64,000 nucleotides of DNA from Flavobacterium sp. HSC-61S13 (GTDB lineage: Bacteria > Bacteroidota > Bacteroidia > Flavobacteriales > Flavobacteriaceae). The notes below the pieces were generated by a model. That model was not told the origin of the DNA. It saw only the letters and a program-made list of their open reading frames with translations, and did no database searches. The first letter of the stretch is position 1. The number at the start of each line of letters is the position of its first letter. Location: assembly GCF_024171535.1 (NCBI RefSeq), contig NZ_JALJZV010000001.1, positions 62,001 to 126,000 on the forward strand, written 5' to 3'. The translations under genes were made by a program, and so were the position numbers. Shown piece by piece: positions 36,994 to 45,484 of the stretch.

Positions 36994-37090
36994 AATTACT
37001 TCTTTTTGGTTGGTTAATTTTTGACACATTGATTCAAGTAAAATTGTTGATTTATCCCCTTATAAAATAACGCAAATCCACCTTGGAAAT

Positions 37091-37135
37091 CAATACGTTA
37101 AAACACGGTAAAATTGCGGAAATCACGTATTGTTT
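37091..37135. promoter_or_regulatory. Divergent promoter region with inverted ACGTATTG boxes
   Basis: CAATACGT (37091-37098) and ACGTATTG (37126-37133) are perfect inverted copies. On the plus strand TCACGTATTGTTT (37123-37135) is identical to the sequence upstream of the MauE gene at 39668-39680. On the minus strand TTG of the first box is followed after 21 bases by TATTTTAT, a weak -7 box for rteC. The TTG inside each box would be the -33 element. A regulator, perhaps the response regulator encoded here, may bind these boxes. Confidence 0.5.
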
Positions 37136-37187
37136 ATTAAATTAAAAATGTAAATCTTTATAAGTTAACTTTTAAATCATTAGTTTT

Positions 37188-37508
37188 ATGGATATTAACA
37201 AAAAAAATGGTTCCGTAATTGACCTTACTAAGGCGATTGAGCTAACACATTCCTATCAAGAAATGAACCCTCTAAAGGCAAATAGCTATTTCGTGGGTTT
37301 TGATAGATTAGACGATTTGTTACAACAAAATCAATGTGTTGGTATGCGCATTTATCCTGGTTTAGATAGCAATACAAATCAAATGAATATAGTTTTGGTT
37401 GGTGTTGACAAAAGCGGGGAGGATATGACTAGCGGCCTAATGTTGGATGAACTTGTCACTTGTCCACCTATGTGTCCAAAAGAGAGCCAGCTTGTAAAAA
37501 TTAATTAA
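37188..37508 (+). CDS. Small conserved-looking protein with a CPPMCP motif
   Basis: 106 residues, soluble, no signal peptide. The middle part (about 35-85) alternates strands and helices (KANSYFVGFDRLDDLL, GMRIYPGLDS, MNIVLVGVDKSG), and the tail has CPPMCPKES (about 94-102), possibly a metal or redox site. No family recognised. It is the first gene of a tight operon: its stop overlaps the start of the 7-TM gene by 1 base (TAATG), and kinase and regulator genes follow. It could be a ligand, a cytoplasmic sensor partner or an adaptor of that pathway. Confidence 0.7.
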   Translation: MDINKKNGSVIDLTKAIELTHSYQEMNPLKANSYFVGFDRLDDLLQQNQCVGMRIYPGLDSNTNQMNIVLVGVDKSGEDMTSGLMLDELVTCPPMCPKESQLVKIN

Positions 37509-38143
37509 TGATTTATAATATACTCTTATATGTAACTTTATTAGCAGGATTTATTCCCTTGATTTTATTTATTGGAAAGGGACTTTATAAAAAGAAGAAT
37601 TACGGTTCTATATTTCCGTTAATTCTGTTAATTGCTTGTTCATCAATTTATGAGTATTTAGGAAGCGTGGTATTACATCTAAATGTGATACCGTGGTTTC
37701 AAATTCATTCGTTATTAGAATTTTTAGCTCTCTTTTATCTTTTTAAAAATTTAATAGAAAATAGGCCTAGGTGGTTTTTTGCAACTTATTTAGGTCTTTT
37801 TCTATTATTCTATATTGATTCATTTTTTCTATTAGAGACTGAATCAGCACTTGTTTCTAAAAGTTTAAATAAACTATTTATGACCCTATTTGTTATAAGT
37901 TGTAGCTTTCTATGGGTTAAGCAAATATTAGATCAAAAGGTAATTCTAAAATTACATCAAAATGGTAGCTTTTACATAGTTATAGGGCTGTTTTTTTATT
38001 ACAGTACTACAATCTCGTTGTTTATCCTTTCTAATTATCTATATAAAAACGAGCTTTTCTTTAATGATTACTGGTTAGTGAATATTATATCGAGTTTAAT
38101 TCTACGAATCTTATTATCAATAGGTGTATGGAAAATGAATTAA
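37508..38143 (+). CDS. Seven-helix membrane protein of a signalling operon
   Basis: 211 residues that are nearly all membrane: helices at about 4-24, 34-57, 65-82, 88-108, 120-140, 152-175 and 187-207. There is no enzymatic motif. It is translationally coupled to the small CPPMCP protein before it (1-base overlap) and overlaps the histidine kinase start by 16 bases. Because the kinase itself has only one membrane helix and no sensor domain, this protein probably supplies the sensing part. That is inference from context. Confidence 0.75.
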   Translation: MIYNILLYVTLLAGFIPLILFIGKGLYKKKNYGSIFPLILLIACSSIYEYLGSVVLHLNVIPWFQIHSLLEFLALFYLFKNLIENRPRWFFATYLGLFLLFYIDSFFLLETESALVSKSLNKLFMTLFVISCSFLWVKQILDQKVILKLHQNGSFYIVIGLFFYYSTTISLFILSNYLYKNELFFNDYWLVNIISSLILRILLSIGVWKMN

Positions 38144-38898
38144 AATTGCTTTTTTGGTTAAGTACTTCTATTATGATTTATCTTGTTGTTATGGTGATTA
38201 TCCTATTGATAGTATATCAGAAAAACCTTATCAAATACCGCAATGAGCAGCTAAAGGAACAACTAAGGACTAATTTAATTGTAGAACATAAAGAAAGAGC
38301 GAGAATTGCAAAAGAATTACATGATGGCTTATGTGGAGATTTGGCCACTTTAAAAAACTTTGCCTCCGTAATTCAGGTAAGCAACGATAAGGATTTGGTT
38401 ACAGCTACTATTTCGGATATTCAGGATAGTATTTCACAGTGTTACGACCAAGCTTTAAGAATCAGCTATAATTTATCTCCACCTTTAATTAAAAACAATT
38501 CAATTGGTTTGCTAATTAAAAGTTACTTAGTAAGAGTATCAAGAGTAACTTCAATTGAGTTAAATTTTAGTTCCGAAAAGCAAACATTTATACTGGATGA
38601 ATTAACAAGATTGGAACTCTATAGAATTGTACAAGAAATGATTCAAAATATCATTAAACATAGCGAGTCAACCTTTGCAGATGTGACCCTACATTGGCAT
38701 ACAAATCATTTGATTTTAAAAGTAGTAGATGATGGTGTTAAATATGATTTTAATGCTGATTTAAAACAACAAGACGTGGGATTGGGCCTAAGTAATATTA
38801 AGGCAAGAATCAAGCAAATCAAAGCAGAGTTTATTCATGAATCAAAACATAACAGCAACTTGGTTCAATTAAAAATTAAACGAATAGATGGAAATTAA
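38128..38898 (+). CDS. Sensor histidine kinase (HisKA_3 / NarL-associated type)
   Basis: 256 residues. One membrane helix (about 8-30), then a dimerisation domain with the phospho-acceptor His65 in ERARIAKELHDGLCG, and an HATPase_c domain (about 160-254) with the N box EMIQNIIKHSES, DDGV and GLGLSNIKARIK. It autophosphorylates His65 and passes the phosphate to the response regulator encoded next (11-base overlap). It lacks an own sensor domain, so signal input must come from a partner, most likely the 7-TM protein upstream. Confidence 0.92.
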   Translation: MENELKLLFWLSTSIMIYLVVMVIILLIVYQKNLIKYRNEQLKEQLRTNLIVEHKERARIAKELHDGLCGDLATLKNFASVIQVSNDKDLVTATISDIQDSISQCYDQALRISYNLSPPLIKNNSIGLLIKSYLVRVSRVTSIELNFSSEKQTFILDELTRLELYRIVQEMIQNIIKHSESTFADVTLHWHTNHLILKVVDDGVKYDFNADLKQQDVGLGLSNIKARIKQIKAEFIHESKHNSNLVQLKIKRIDGN

Positions 38899-39571
38899 AG
38901 TAGGAATTATAGATGATCATAAGCTATTTAGGAAAAGCTTTGCTTTACTGCTTTCTCAATTGGAAGGGATAGAGGTAGTGTTTCAATGTTCTAATGCAAT
39001 AGAACTTTTAGAATTATTAAAAAGAACAAAGATCGATGTTTTATTTTTAGATATACAAATGCCTGTAATGGATGGATTTGAAGTAGCTCATAAATTAAAT
39101 GTAAAATACCCCAATTTAAACATTCTTGTTCTTAGTAGTTTTAATGATTCATATAGCATTGAGCGTATGTTACAGTACAATATATCGGGTTATTTGACTA
39201 AGAACAGTACCGTTAGTCAGTTAAAAAAAGCTATAATCTGCGTACATAATAAAGGTATTTATTACGACACTCAAATTAGCGAAATAATCACAGATTTAGA
39301 AGGTCATAAGCGCAGAAAAGACGTTAAACTGACTGATATTGAAGTTGAAATTATAAAGCTTTTTGCAAAACAACATAGTGGAAGAGAAATCGCAAAGATT
39401 CTTAGTATTAGTATGCGGACTGTAGAAAAGCACAAAGAGATTCTGATGCAAAAGACCCAAGCCAGAAATTTTATTGGTGTCATTAATTTTGCAATTTTGC
39501 GCCATTATCTCAACGACGATGATTTGAAACAGCAAGATATTAGTTCAACTATTTTAAAAAGAAATGTTTAG
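38888..39571 (+). CDS. NarL/LuxR-type response regulator
   Basis: 227 residues. Receiver domain 1-120: acidic pair Asp9-Asp10, phospho-acceptor Asp55 in VLFLDIQMPVMDGFE, and the conserved Lys in YLTKNS. DNA-binding LuxR-type HTH about 145-205: LTDIEVEIIKLFAKQHSGREIAKILSISMRTVEKHKE. It is the cognate partner of the kinase encoded just before. Targets are not known; the repeated ACGTATTG boxes at 37091-37133 and 39671-39677 are the best candidates in view. Confidence 0.93.
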   Translation: MEIKVGIIDDHKLFRKSFALLLSQLEGIEVVFQCSNAIELLELLKRTKIDVLFLDIQMPVMDGFEVAHKLNVKYPNLNILVLSSFNDSYSIERMLQYNISGYLTKNSTVSQLKKAIICVHNKGIYYDTQISEIITDLEGHKRRKDVKLTDIEVEIIKLFAKQHSGREIAKILSISMRTVEKHKEILMQKTQARNFIGVINFAILRHYLNDDDLKQQDISSTILKRNV

Positions 39572-39667
39572 ATTAAAAATCATTTAGCTTTAAATTTCAC
39601 AATTTTTTTTAATCAAATTACCTTCTTTAATCAAATCACCTTAAAATTCATTGAAAATTAGGTGAAT

Positions 39668-39705
39668 TCACGTATTGTTTTGGGATTTAACTGTTTGTAG
39701 CTTTG
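39668..39705 (+). promoter_or_regulatory. Promoter of the MauE-DUF6520 operon
   Basis: TTG (39675-39677) as -33 element, 20-base spacer, then TAGCTTTG (39698-39705), a full match to the -7 consensus TAnnTTTG; the ATG is 22 bases further on. The -33 element lies in TCACGTATTGTTT, identical over 13 bases to the sequence before the two-component operon. Confidence 0.7.
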
Positions 39706-39727
39706 AATATCCCAAAATGCAAATACT

Positions 39728-41200
39728 ATGAAAGCCAAATTCATCCTATTTATCCGATACTTTTTAGTATTACTATTTGTTTATGCAGCAGTAAGTAAGA
39801 TAATCACTTTTGAAGCATTTCAGATTCAATTAACCCAATCACCGCTTCTAAGCGTTTATGCTAATTTGATTGCATATTTAGTAATCATCGTAGAACTTAT
39901 TATTGCCTTATTACTTACTATACGAGAATCAAAACTTCTAGGACTTTATCTGAGTTATGGGCTGTTGGTTGCATTTACCCTATACATTTACCTAATCTTA
40001 AACTATAGTGATTTTATCCCGTGTTCTTGTGGCGGTATACTTGAGAAAATGGGATGGCATGAGCATTTATGGTTTAATATAATGGTAACAATATTCACAC
40101 TTTTAGCCATTTACTTTCACGATAGTAAAATAAAGCATTTTTATATTATTTCTCCTGCAATAACTCTAGTTAGTTGTCTTACTATTATTTTACTTTTTCT
40201 TTCTTCAGAACACATTATAAAAAAAGAAAATCCATTTATAAGACGATTTTTACCTCATGGAGTAGTTCAGGATAAAATTCTCGACCTAACTGTAAATTCT
40301 TTTTATTTTTCAGGACATAAAAACGACATCGTTTATCTTGGAAATTTTACAGCGCCTCTTCGTTTTATTTCCATAGATGAAAAACTCCAAAGAACAGATT
40401 TTCAAATACAGATTGATTCTTTAAAACTTCCTTATACGAATCTTAGGTTAAAAACTGTTTATCCCAATTTTTATCTGGCCGATGGAACGATTCCAATCAT
40501 TTTCATAGGAAGCTTAAACAACAAAGAACAAAAGAAAGTTGCAAAAGTCCTAAGTTACAAAGAGGCTTATTTTTCCGATTTCATTCCAATAGATTCAACT
40601 GCCATTGCTATTAAGGGACAGAGCAATAAAAACTATCACAACATTATTGGAATCTTAAAGCCTAATTCAGAACCAAAAGTTCGCATAAATAAAGACCTAT
40701 TAGAAACTAAATCAGATGGTGTTTTTGATACCGATGGCATGCTTACCTATAGTAGGGAAGATAATAATTTCCTTTATACTTTTTATTATAAAAATCAATT
40801 TATCCAAACCGATCACAATCTTTCGCTTATCAAAAGACATACTACAATAGATACAACCAAAACAACCAATATCACAACAGCCAAGTTAACAACAGGAGAG
40901 AATAAAATGACTACTCCTGTAAAAGCTATTAATTCAAAAGTTATAGCGCATCGCAATCTCTTGTTTATAATTTCAAATTCTATGGGGCAGAATGAGTCCA
41001 AAAAGATGTGGAAGCAAGCCAGTATTGTAGATGTTTATGACTTTACCAGTAGCAGTTATATCGCGAGTTTTCAAATCAACCACCTAGGGGAAGATAAACT
41101 TTCTGATATACTTGTTACAGACCATTTTATCTATGGTCTATTTGACAAGAACCTTGTTCGTTACAAAATGGCCAAATCGCTAATAAGCAAGTTTCATTAA
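39728..41200 (+). CDS. MauE/DoxX-domain membrane protein with a large periplasmic domain
   Basis: 490 residues. The first 135 form a four-helix MauE-type domain with the redox-like motif FIPCSCGG (Cys99, Cys101); MauE is needed for disulfide formation and export of methylamine dehydrogenase. A fifth helix lies at about 140-162. The remaining 325 residues are beta-rich and probably periplasmic, with propeller-like blades (KNDIVYLGNFTAPLRFISID, FYLADGTIPIIFIGS, FLYTFYYKNQFIQT, HRNLLFIISNS). It is followed after 50 bases by the small DUF6520 gene, whose exported product has four Cys. A role in folding or handling that product is a reasonable inference. Confidence 0.8.
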   Translation: MKAKFILFIRYFLVLLFVYAAVSKIITFEAFQIQLTQSPLLSVYANLIAYLVIIVELIIALLLTIRESKLLGLYLSYGLLVAFTLYIYLILNYSDFIPCSCGGILEKMGWHEHLWFNIMVTIFTLLAIYFHDSKIKHFYIISPAITLVSCLTIILLFLSSEHIIKKENPFIRRFLPHGVVQDKILDLTVNSFYFSGHKNDIVYLGNFTAPLRFISIDEKLQRTDFQIQIDSLKLPYTNLRLKTVYPNFYLADGTIPIIFIGSLNNKEQKKVAKVLSYKEAYFSDFIPIDSTAIAIKGQSNKNYHNIIGILKPNSEPKVRINKDLLETKSDGVFDTDGMLTYSREDNNFLYTFYYKNQFIQTDHNLSLIKRHTTIDTTKTTNITTAKLTTGENKMTTPVKAINSKVIAHRNLLFIISNSMGQNESKKMWKQASIVDVYDFTSSSYIASFQINHLGEDKLSDILVTDHFIYGLFDKNLVRYKMAKSLISKFH

Positions 41201-41250
41201 GGTTTAGCAACACCTTAAAAAAGTGCTATTAACCATTAAATTTAAATAAA

Positions 41251-41541
41251 ATGAGAAAATTTCTAAAATCTGCAGGATTACCAATCGGAGTGATTGTTCT
41301 TGCTATGGGTAGTGCATTTGCAACAAATGCTATTAAAAATGCCAATCTTCTAAGTGAACCGGGTTATCAGCAATTAGATTCCGAAGGATTTACATGTGTT
41401 GAAAGAACGGAATGCTCGGAGTTCGGTTCGAAAGTTTGTACCTGGAATGATCCAGCAACAAACATAGATCATAACTTATATCGTATGGAGACCAAAGATG
41501 GTCAAACGGCATGCGTTAAACAGTTATATCGCATAGATTAA
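41251..41541 (+). CDS. DUF6520 family exported four-cysteine protein
   Basis: 96 residues. Signal peptide about 1-25 (MRKFLKSAGLPIGVIVLAMG...SAFA) with a signal-peptidase I site after AFA. The mature 70 residues have four Cys in CVERTEC, VCTW and ACVKQ, enough for two disulfides. DUF6520 members are small, occur in many Bacteroidota and have no known function. The gene is directly after the MauE-domain gene under the same promoter and ends in a terminator shared with the S9 peptidase gene. It could be a secreted peptide, a pheromone-like precursor or a cell-surface component; this is open. Confidence 0.82.
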   Translation: MRKFLKSAGLPIGVIVLAMGSAFATNAIKNANLLSEPGYQQLDSEGFTCVERTECSEFGSKVCTWNDPATNIDHNLYRMETKDGQTACVKQLYRID

Positions 41542-41550
41542 CTAAAAAAG

Positions 41551-41572
41551 TGACGCCCTTAATAGGGCGTCA
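41551..41572. terminator. Bidirectional terminator overlapping the S9 peptidase stop codon
   Basis: Perfect arms TGACGCCC (41551-41558) and GGGCGTCA (41565-41572) with a 6-base loop; AAAAA on the left and TT-rich on the right. The stop codon of the minus-strand peptidase gene (41559-41561) lies in the loop, so the last codons (M-T-P-Y) form one arm. Confidence 0.85.
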
Positions 41573-44114
41573 TTCTTTCTTTATCAAAAGTAACGCCATC
41601 GGTAATCCATTGCGAGGTCTTTTCATCTTTTAAAAAGTAATCAAACCAGTTAATTATTCTACTGGTAAGATCCTCACTGTTTTTACTATCTAAAAGAGTG
41701 TGTCCTTCATTTTTATAAAATAGCGCTATATGTGGGATTTTGTTTCTTTGTAACCCCATAAAAAACTCTTTTGTTTGGTCGGACTCTATATTTTGGTCAT
41801 GCATACCCGACCAAGATAGAAGAGGTGTTTTTACTTGATCTACATATAATATAGGAGAATTGTTTAAGTACATCTGCTTGTAATCTTTGAATGAACCGGG
41901 CATATTATATTGGCCCGTTTCAAATTGAAAATAAAAAGGTTTGCTAAAGTTGTTATTGTATGAAAAGTAAGACCGTACCAAATCACTATTTCCTGCGCCA
42001 CTTACTGCAGCTTTAAAAATATTTGTCTGTGTGATTATAAAATTTGTTTTGTACCCTCCATGAGAATGCCCCATGAGTCCAAGCTTATTCTTGTCTATAG
42101 ATTTCTCTTGTTCTACTACTTTTTGAATTGCTTGTTCAACACAATATAAAGCTGATTTTCCTGTACCTAGATCATTATCTTTAATATCAGCATAAAATAC
42201 AAAATACCCTTTTTCGAGTAAAACTTGAATATTCATTCCATCAGAGTTATTCATGGAAGGGAAGAAGAAACTGTTTGAATGTTTGTTTAGAATCTGATAG
42301 ATTCTGGTAATCATTGGATATTTTTTAAAACTGTCAAACTCTTTTGGATAAAATAAAACTCCTTTGAGTTTATCATTATTTAAATCTTTGTATTCAACAA
42401 CTTTCTGCTTTCTCCAACTATACAACTCTTGAGGCATATCGCTTTCAAGCAGTACTTTATTTTGGTTATTAGCTACAAGATTAATAGCATGTGGCTTATT
42501 ATAGTTTTCAGTCCTATATGCGATAACTTTAAAGCTATCATTAGATTTAATAGATGTGATTTTATCTTTTGTAAAAGGTACTATCAATTTGTTTTTTCCA
42601 CTTTCAATTAGCTCCAACGCATGAGTATTGTTAGAGTTGTCTCTACGATGTATTAAAATATTTTCATCATTTACTAAGCTATTTGAACTTATATTTAATA
42701 GGTTAAACTCATCTTTATATGGGTTTAAAATACTTAGTTCCTCGGTTCGGTTTTTGTTATTTATTAAAAACTGTATTGCCTTTTTAGGATAAGAATATAC
42801 CGCTAAACCCTTGTTGGTATTTAGGTATAAAAGCTTGCTGTCCTTGGACCAGTATAATTTATTTTGTCCATAATCAGACTCACAAATAGCAAGTATTGAT
42901 TTTGTTTTTGTATTGTATGAATACCAGGTTTCATCTTTTTTGAATATTATAAAATTTCTATTAGGTGACACACTTACACTACTTCTAATGTTCGGTATTT
43001 GTTTTCCTACTGTTGTAATTGAATGAGTTTCTAAATTGTAAAGTTTTAAATCTGTAGGTCTTTGAGTATACTTGTAATCATAGTACTGATTTAAATCAAA
43101 ATATATGATTTGATTTGAATCTAAAGCAGCAGCAGTTTGATTCTCTAGTTCATTTAAATTCTCAATTTCGTTAGTGTTGACATTTACAATTATGTACCGA
43201 CTTACCTTAGTTAATGGACTATTCTTGTTTGTTTTTTTCTCTAGATTTAAATCATTTGTGCTCCATATTTCAAGATTACTAGTATCATATGATTTTGTGC
43301 CAGTTGTAGCAGAATAATTTATTAACACTTTTTCATTATCTAAAGATTCAATGCTTATAATGTTTTCCATAGAATCTTTCATTGCTGCGGCCTCAATAGT
43401 GTAAATATGATTTTTGTTATAGTCATACACATAAATGGAATGTCCGTTTTTACTTTGATTAATACAGTAGACAATTGGCCGAGTATTATCCCAAATAATT
43501 TTAGATACGTCTATTTTAAGATTCGTAGTTACGGTCTTTTTAAGAGTACTTAGATTAATTACGATTAATTCTCGAGTTAAAGTATCATTACTTTTTCTGG
43601 TTTGAACAAGTAAGGTTTTTCGATCTACATTGAGATCATATAAATCAACGTTTTCCTTATTTTCAATCCAAATAGTTTCCAATTTATCGTCCTTAATAAT
43701 AGATAATTTGTAATCATTTGTCTTTTTATCAAGATAAAACAAGAGGTTTGATTCTTTTACTATTTTTAAGTTATCGACCTCAGAAAGCAGTATTTTTTTA
43801 TTTGTATTAAGGTTTAAAAATTCAACATCTCCATTTATGGATTGGATACAAAGCAAAGAATTATCGAATAGTGAAATTCTGCTCTGTGATTGCTTTTTTA
43901 TAATAGCATTACTTTGAGTATTGATAACATAAACGGAGTCACTATTTATACTTTTATAGCTTTTACGCACCAAAGCCCATTTTCCATCTTTTGAAATCTC
44001 GTAGTTTTGCAATTCACTATAGAGATTATTTGTCCGTATTTCTTGTGCTTTTATTTGATAAAAGCTTCCAAAGAGTAATAAAATTACAAGGTAAATTATA
44101 TATTTAGTATCCAT
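41559..44114 (-). CDS. S9 family (prolyl oligopeptidase-type) peptidase, exported
   Basis: 851 residues. Signal peptide MDTKYIIYLVILLLFGSFYQIKAQ. Residues about 25-570 form a beta-propeller-like region; the catalytic alpha/beta hydrolase domain follows, with nucleophile motif LMGHSHGGY (Ser684), Asp in SGMHDQNIESDQ and His in EGHTLLDSK. It should cleave short peptides, often after Pro, in the periplasm or at the outer membrane. The start overlaps the susD-like gene by 11 bases, so it is the third gene of a susC-susD-peptidase operon; it probably processes peptides taken up by that pair. Confidence 0.9.
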   Translation of the reverse strand: MDTKYIIYLVILLLFGSFYQIKAQEIRTNNLYSELQNYEISKDGKWALVRKSYKSINSDSVYVINTQSNAIIKKQSQSRISLFDNSLLCIQSINGDVEFLNLNTNKKILLSEVDNLKIVKESNLLFYLDKKTNDYKLSIIKDDKLETIWIENKENVDLYDLNVDRKTLLVQTRKSNDTLTRELIVINLSTLKKTVTTNLKIDVSKIIWDNTRPIVYCINQSKNGHSIYVYDYNKNHIYTIEAAAMKDSMENIISIESLDNEKVLINYSATTGTKSYDTSNLEIWSTNDLNLEKKTNKNSPLTKVSRYIIVNVNTNEIENLNELENQTAAALDSNQIIYFDLNQYYDYKYTQRPTDLKLYNLETHSITTVGKQIPNIRSSVSVSPNRNFIIFKKDETWYSYNTKTKSILAICESDYGQNKLYWSKDSKLLYLNTNKGLAVYSYPKKAIQFLINNKNRTEELSILNPYKDEFNLLNISSNSLVNDENILIHRRDNSNNTHALELIESGKNKLIVPFTKDKITSIKSNDSFKVIAYRTENYNKPHAINLVANNQNKVLLESDMPQELYSWRKQKVVEYKDLNNDKLKGVLFYPKEFDSFKKYPMITRIYQILNKHSNSFFFPSMNNSDGMNIQVLLEKGYFVFYADIKDNDLGTGKSALYCVEQAIQKVVEQEKSIDKNKLGLMGHSHGGYKTNFIITQTNIFKAAVSGAGNSDLVRSYFSYNNNFSKPFYFQFETGQYNMPGSFKDYKQMYLNNSPILYVDQVKTPLLSWSGMHDQNIESDQTKEFFMGLQRNKIPHIALFYKNEGHTLLDSKNSEDLTSRIINWFDYFLKDEKTSQWITDGVTFDKERMTPY

Positions 44115-45474
44115 TATTCTGCGGTAGAAGGTTAGGGTTTAGTATCGTCTCTTTTTCAGGGTAGGGAAACAAAATGTGTTTTGGTAGCCAATTTGGTTTT
44201 GATAGGGATAATATAGATAGTTTATTATTTCTTTTTAAATCAAAAAAACGTCTACCGTGTTCTGTAAAAAACTCTCGTTGACTTTCCTTAAGCATTTCAT
44301 TGATCGATTCATCTTCATTTAAATTATTGGATAAATCGGGAAGCCCAGCTCTGTTTCTTATAGTGTTAAGTAAGGAGATAGCTTGACTAGATTTTTGCTG
44401 ATAAATTAATGCTTCAATCATTATAAAGTGAGCCTCCTCTAATCTGAAAATAACAGAACATTCATCTGTATTTGCTGTTCTATTTTTGTATTTATACGCA
44501 TAGAAGAACTCTATACCATTTAAAGTAATTGAACTGATCCAATTTTTCTTTCGCTGATCATTGGTGTCAAAAGCATTTAATAAGCTATTGCTTATTTGGT
44601 AGTTCGGGGCAGTTAGAATAATAAAATTATATGCCTCAGTTGTAGAAGCCTCATTACTACCATTACTTAATTGCCAAAGCGTACTTTTTGCTGTTTTTTT
44701 AAAAACCGTATTTAGATTATCCTCCATGGAGTAGAGCGAGTTCGACATTACTTTTTGAGCGTATGTTTCTGCCTTATTGTATTGCTTTTGCAATAAGTAA
44801 TTTTTAGCCAGCACTAGTTCCACAACCGCTTTATTGGGATAGTATTTATCACTAGATCGATATTGATAAGTGAGTTTTTGTTCTATTTGCTGTAAATCAT
44901 CTCCAATTAGTTTCAATACTTCCATGGAATTACTTTTACCAATCTTGGAATTCAAAACGTAGTTAGTAGTTGTAACATAGGGAATGTCTCCAAACAATTG
45001 TGCGAGCCCTTGATAATATAGCGCTCTAAGTAATATCGCTTCAGATAAAGGCACTTCTTTGTCTTTTGCCTGTATGGTGTTGGAAGCTATTAGTCCTTCA
45101 ATAAAAGCATTAATTGCATAGATATGGGTATACGAACTAGACCAAATATTTGAAATTGGACTTGAAGTCGGATTAATTTGATTATCGTATAGGGTAAAAT
45201 AACCTAAAGAAGAAGATGAAGGGGTTAAATTTTCTAATTCGTCGGTATATAATCCTAAGCATGTTCCTAATCCTACAGAACTACCTGAATATAGAGATCC
45301 GTCTCTAAAATTAGTATATAAGTTTATGAGCGCTGAATTTGCAGTCTGGATATCAGTATAGACATCAGGGGTATTTATTTGATCATTGGGCAATTCGATG
45401 TCAATTAGCTCTTCACAGGATTGAAATGTTAGCATTGATACTAACATACAAAAGGTATATAATAGATTTTTCAT
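44104..45474 (-). CDS. SusD/RagB family nutrient-binding lipoprotein
   Basis: 456 residues. Lipoprotein signal with a Cys in LTFQSCEELIDIELPND (Cys20). The alpha-helical TPR-like SusD fold shows in NIWSSSYTHIYAINAFIEGL, LSEAILLRALYYQGLAQLFGDIPYV, KNYLLQKQYNKAETYAQKVM and the C-terminal FRLEEAHFIMIEALIY...LLNTIRNRAGLPD and REFFTEHGRRFFDLKRN. It caps the SusC-type channel at the cell surface and binds the substrate. It starts 10 bases after the susC-like gene. In this operon a peptide or protein ligand is more likely than a glycan, because the third gene is a peptidase and no glycosidase is present. Confidence 0.93.
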   Translation of the reverse strand: MKNLLYTFCMLVSMLTFQSCEELIDIELPNDQINTPDVYTDIQTANSALINLYTNFRDGSLYSGSSVGLGTCLGLYTDELENLTPSSSSLGYFTLYDNQINPTSSPISNIWSSSYTHIYAINAFIEGLIASNTIQAKDKEVPLSEAILLRALYYQGLAQLFGDIPYVTTTNYVLNSKIGKSNSMEVLKLIGDDLQQIEQKLTYQYRSSDKYYPNKAVVELVLAKNYLLQKQYNKAETYAQKVMSNSLYSMEDNLNTVFKKTAKSTLWQLSNGSNEASTTEAYNFIILTAPNYQISNSLLNAFDTNDQRKKNWISSITLNGIEFFYAYKYKNRTANTDECSVIFRLEEAHFIMIEALIYQQKSSQAISLLNTIRNRAGLPDLSNNLNEDESINEMLKESQREFFTEHGRRFFDLKRNNKLSILSLSKPNWLPKHILFPYPEKETILNPNLLPQNNGY

Positions 45475-45484
45475 AATAATAGTT

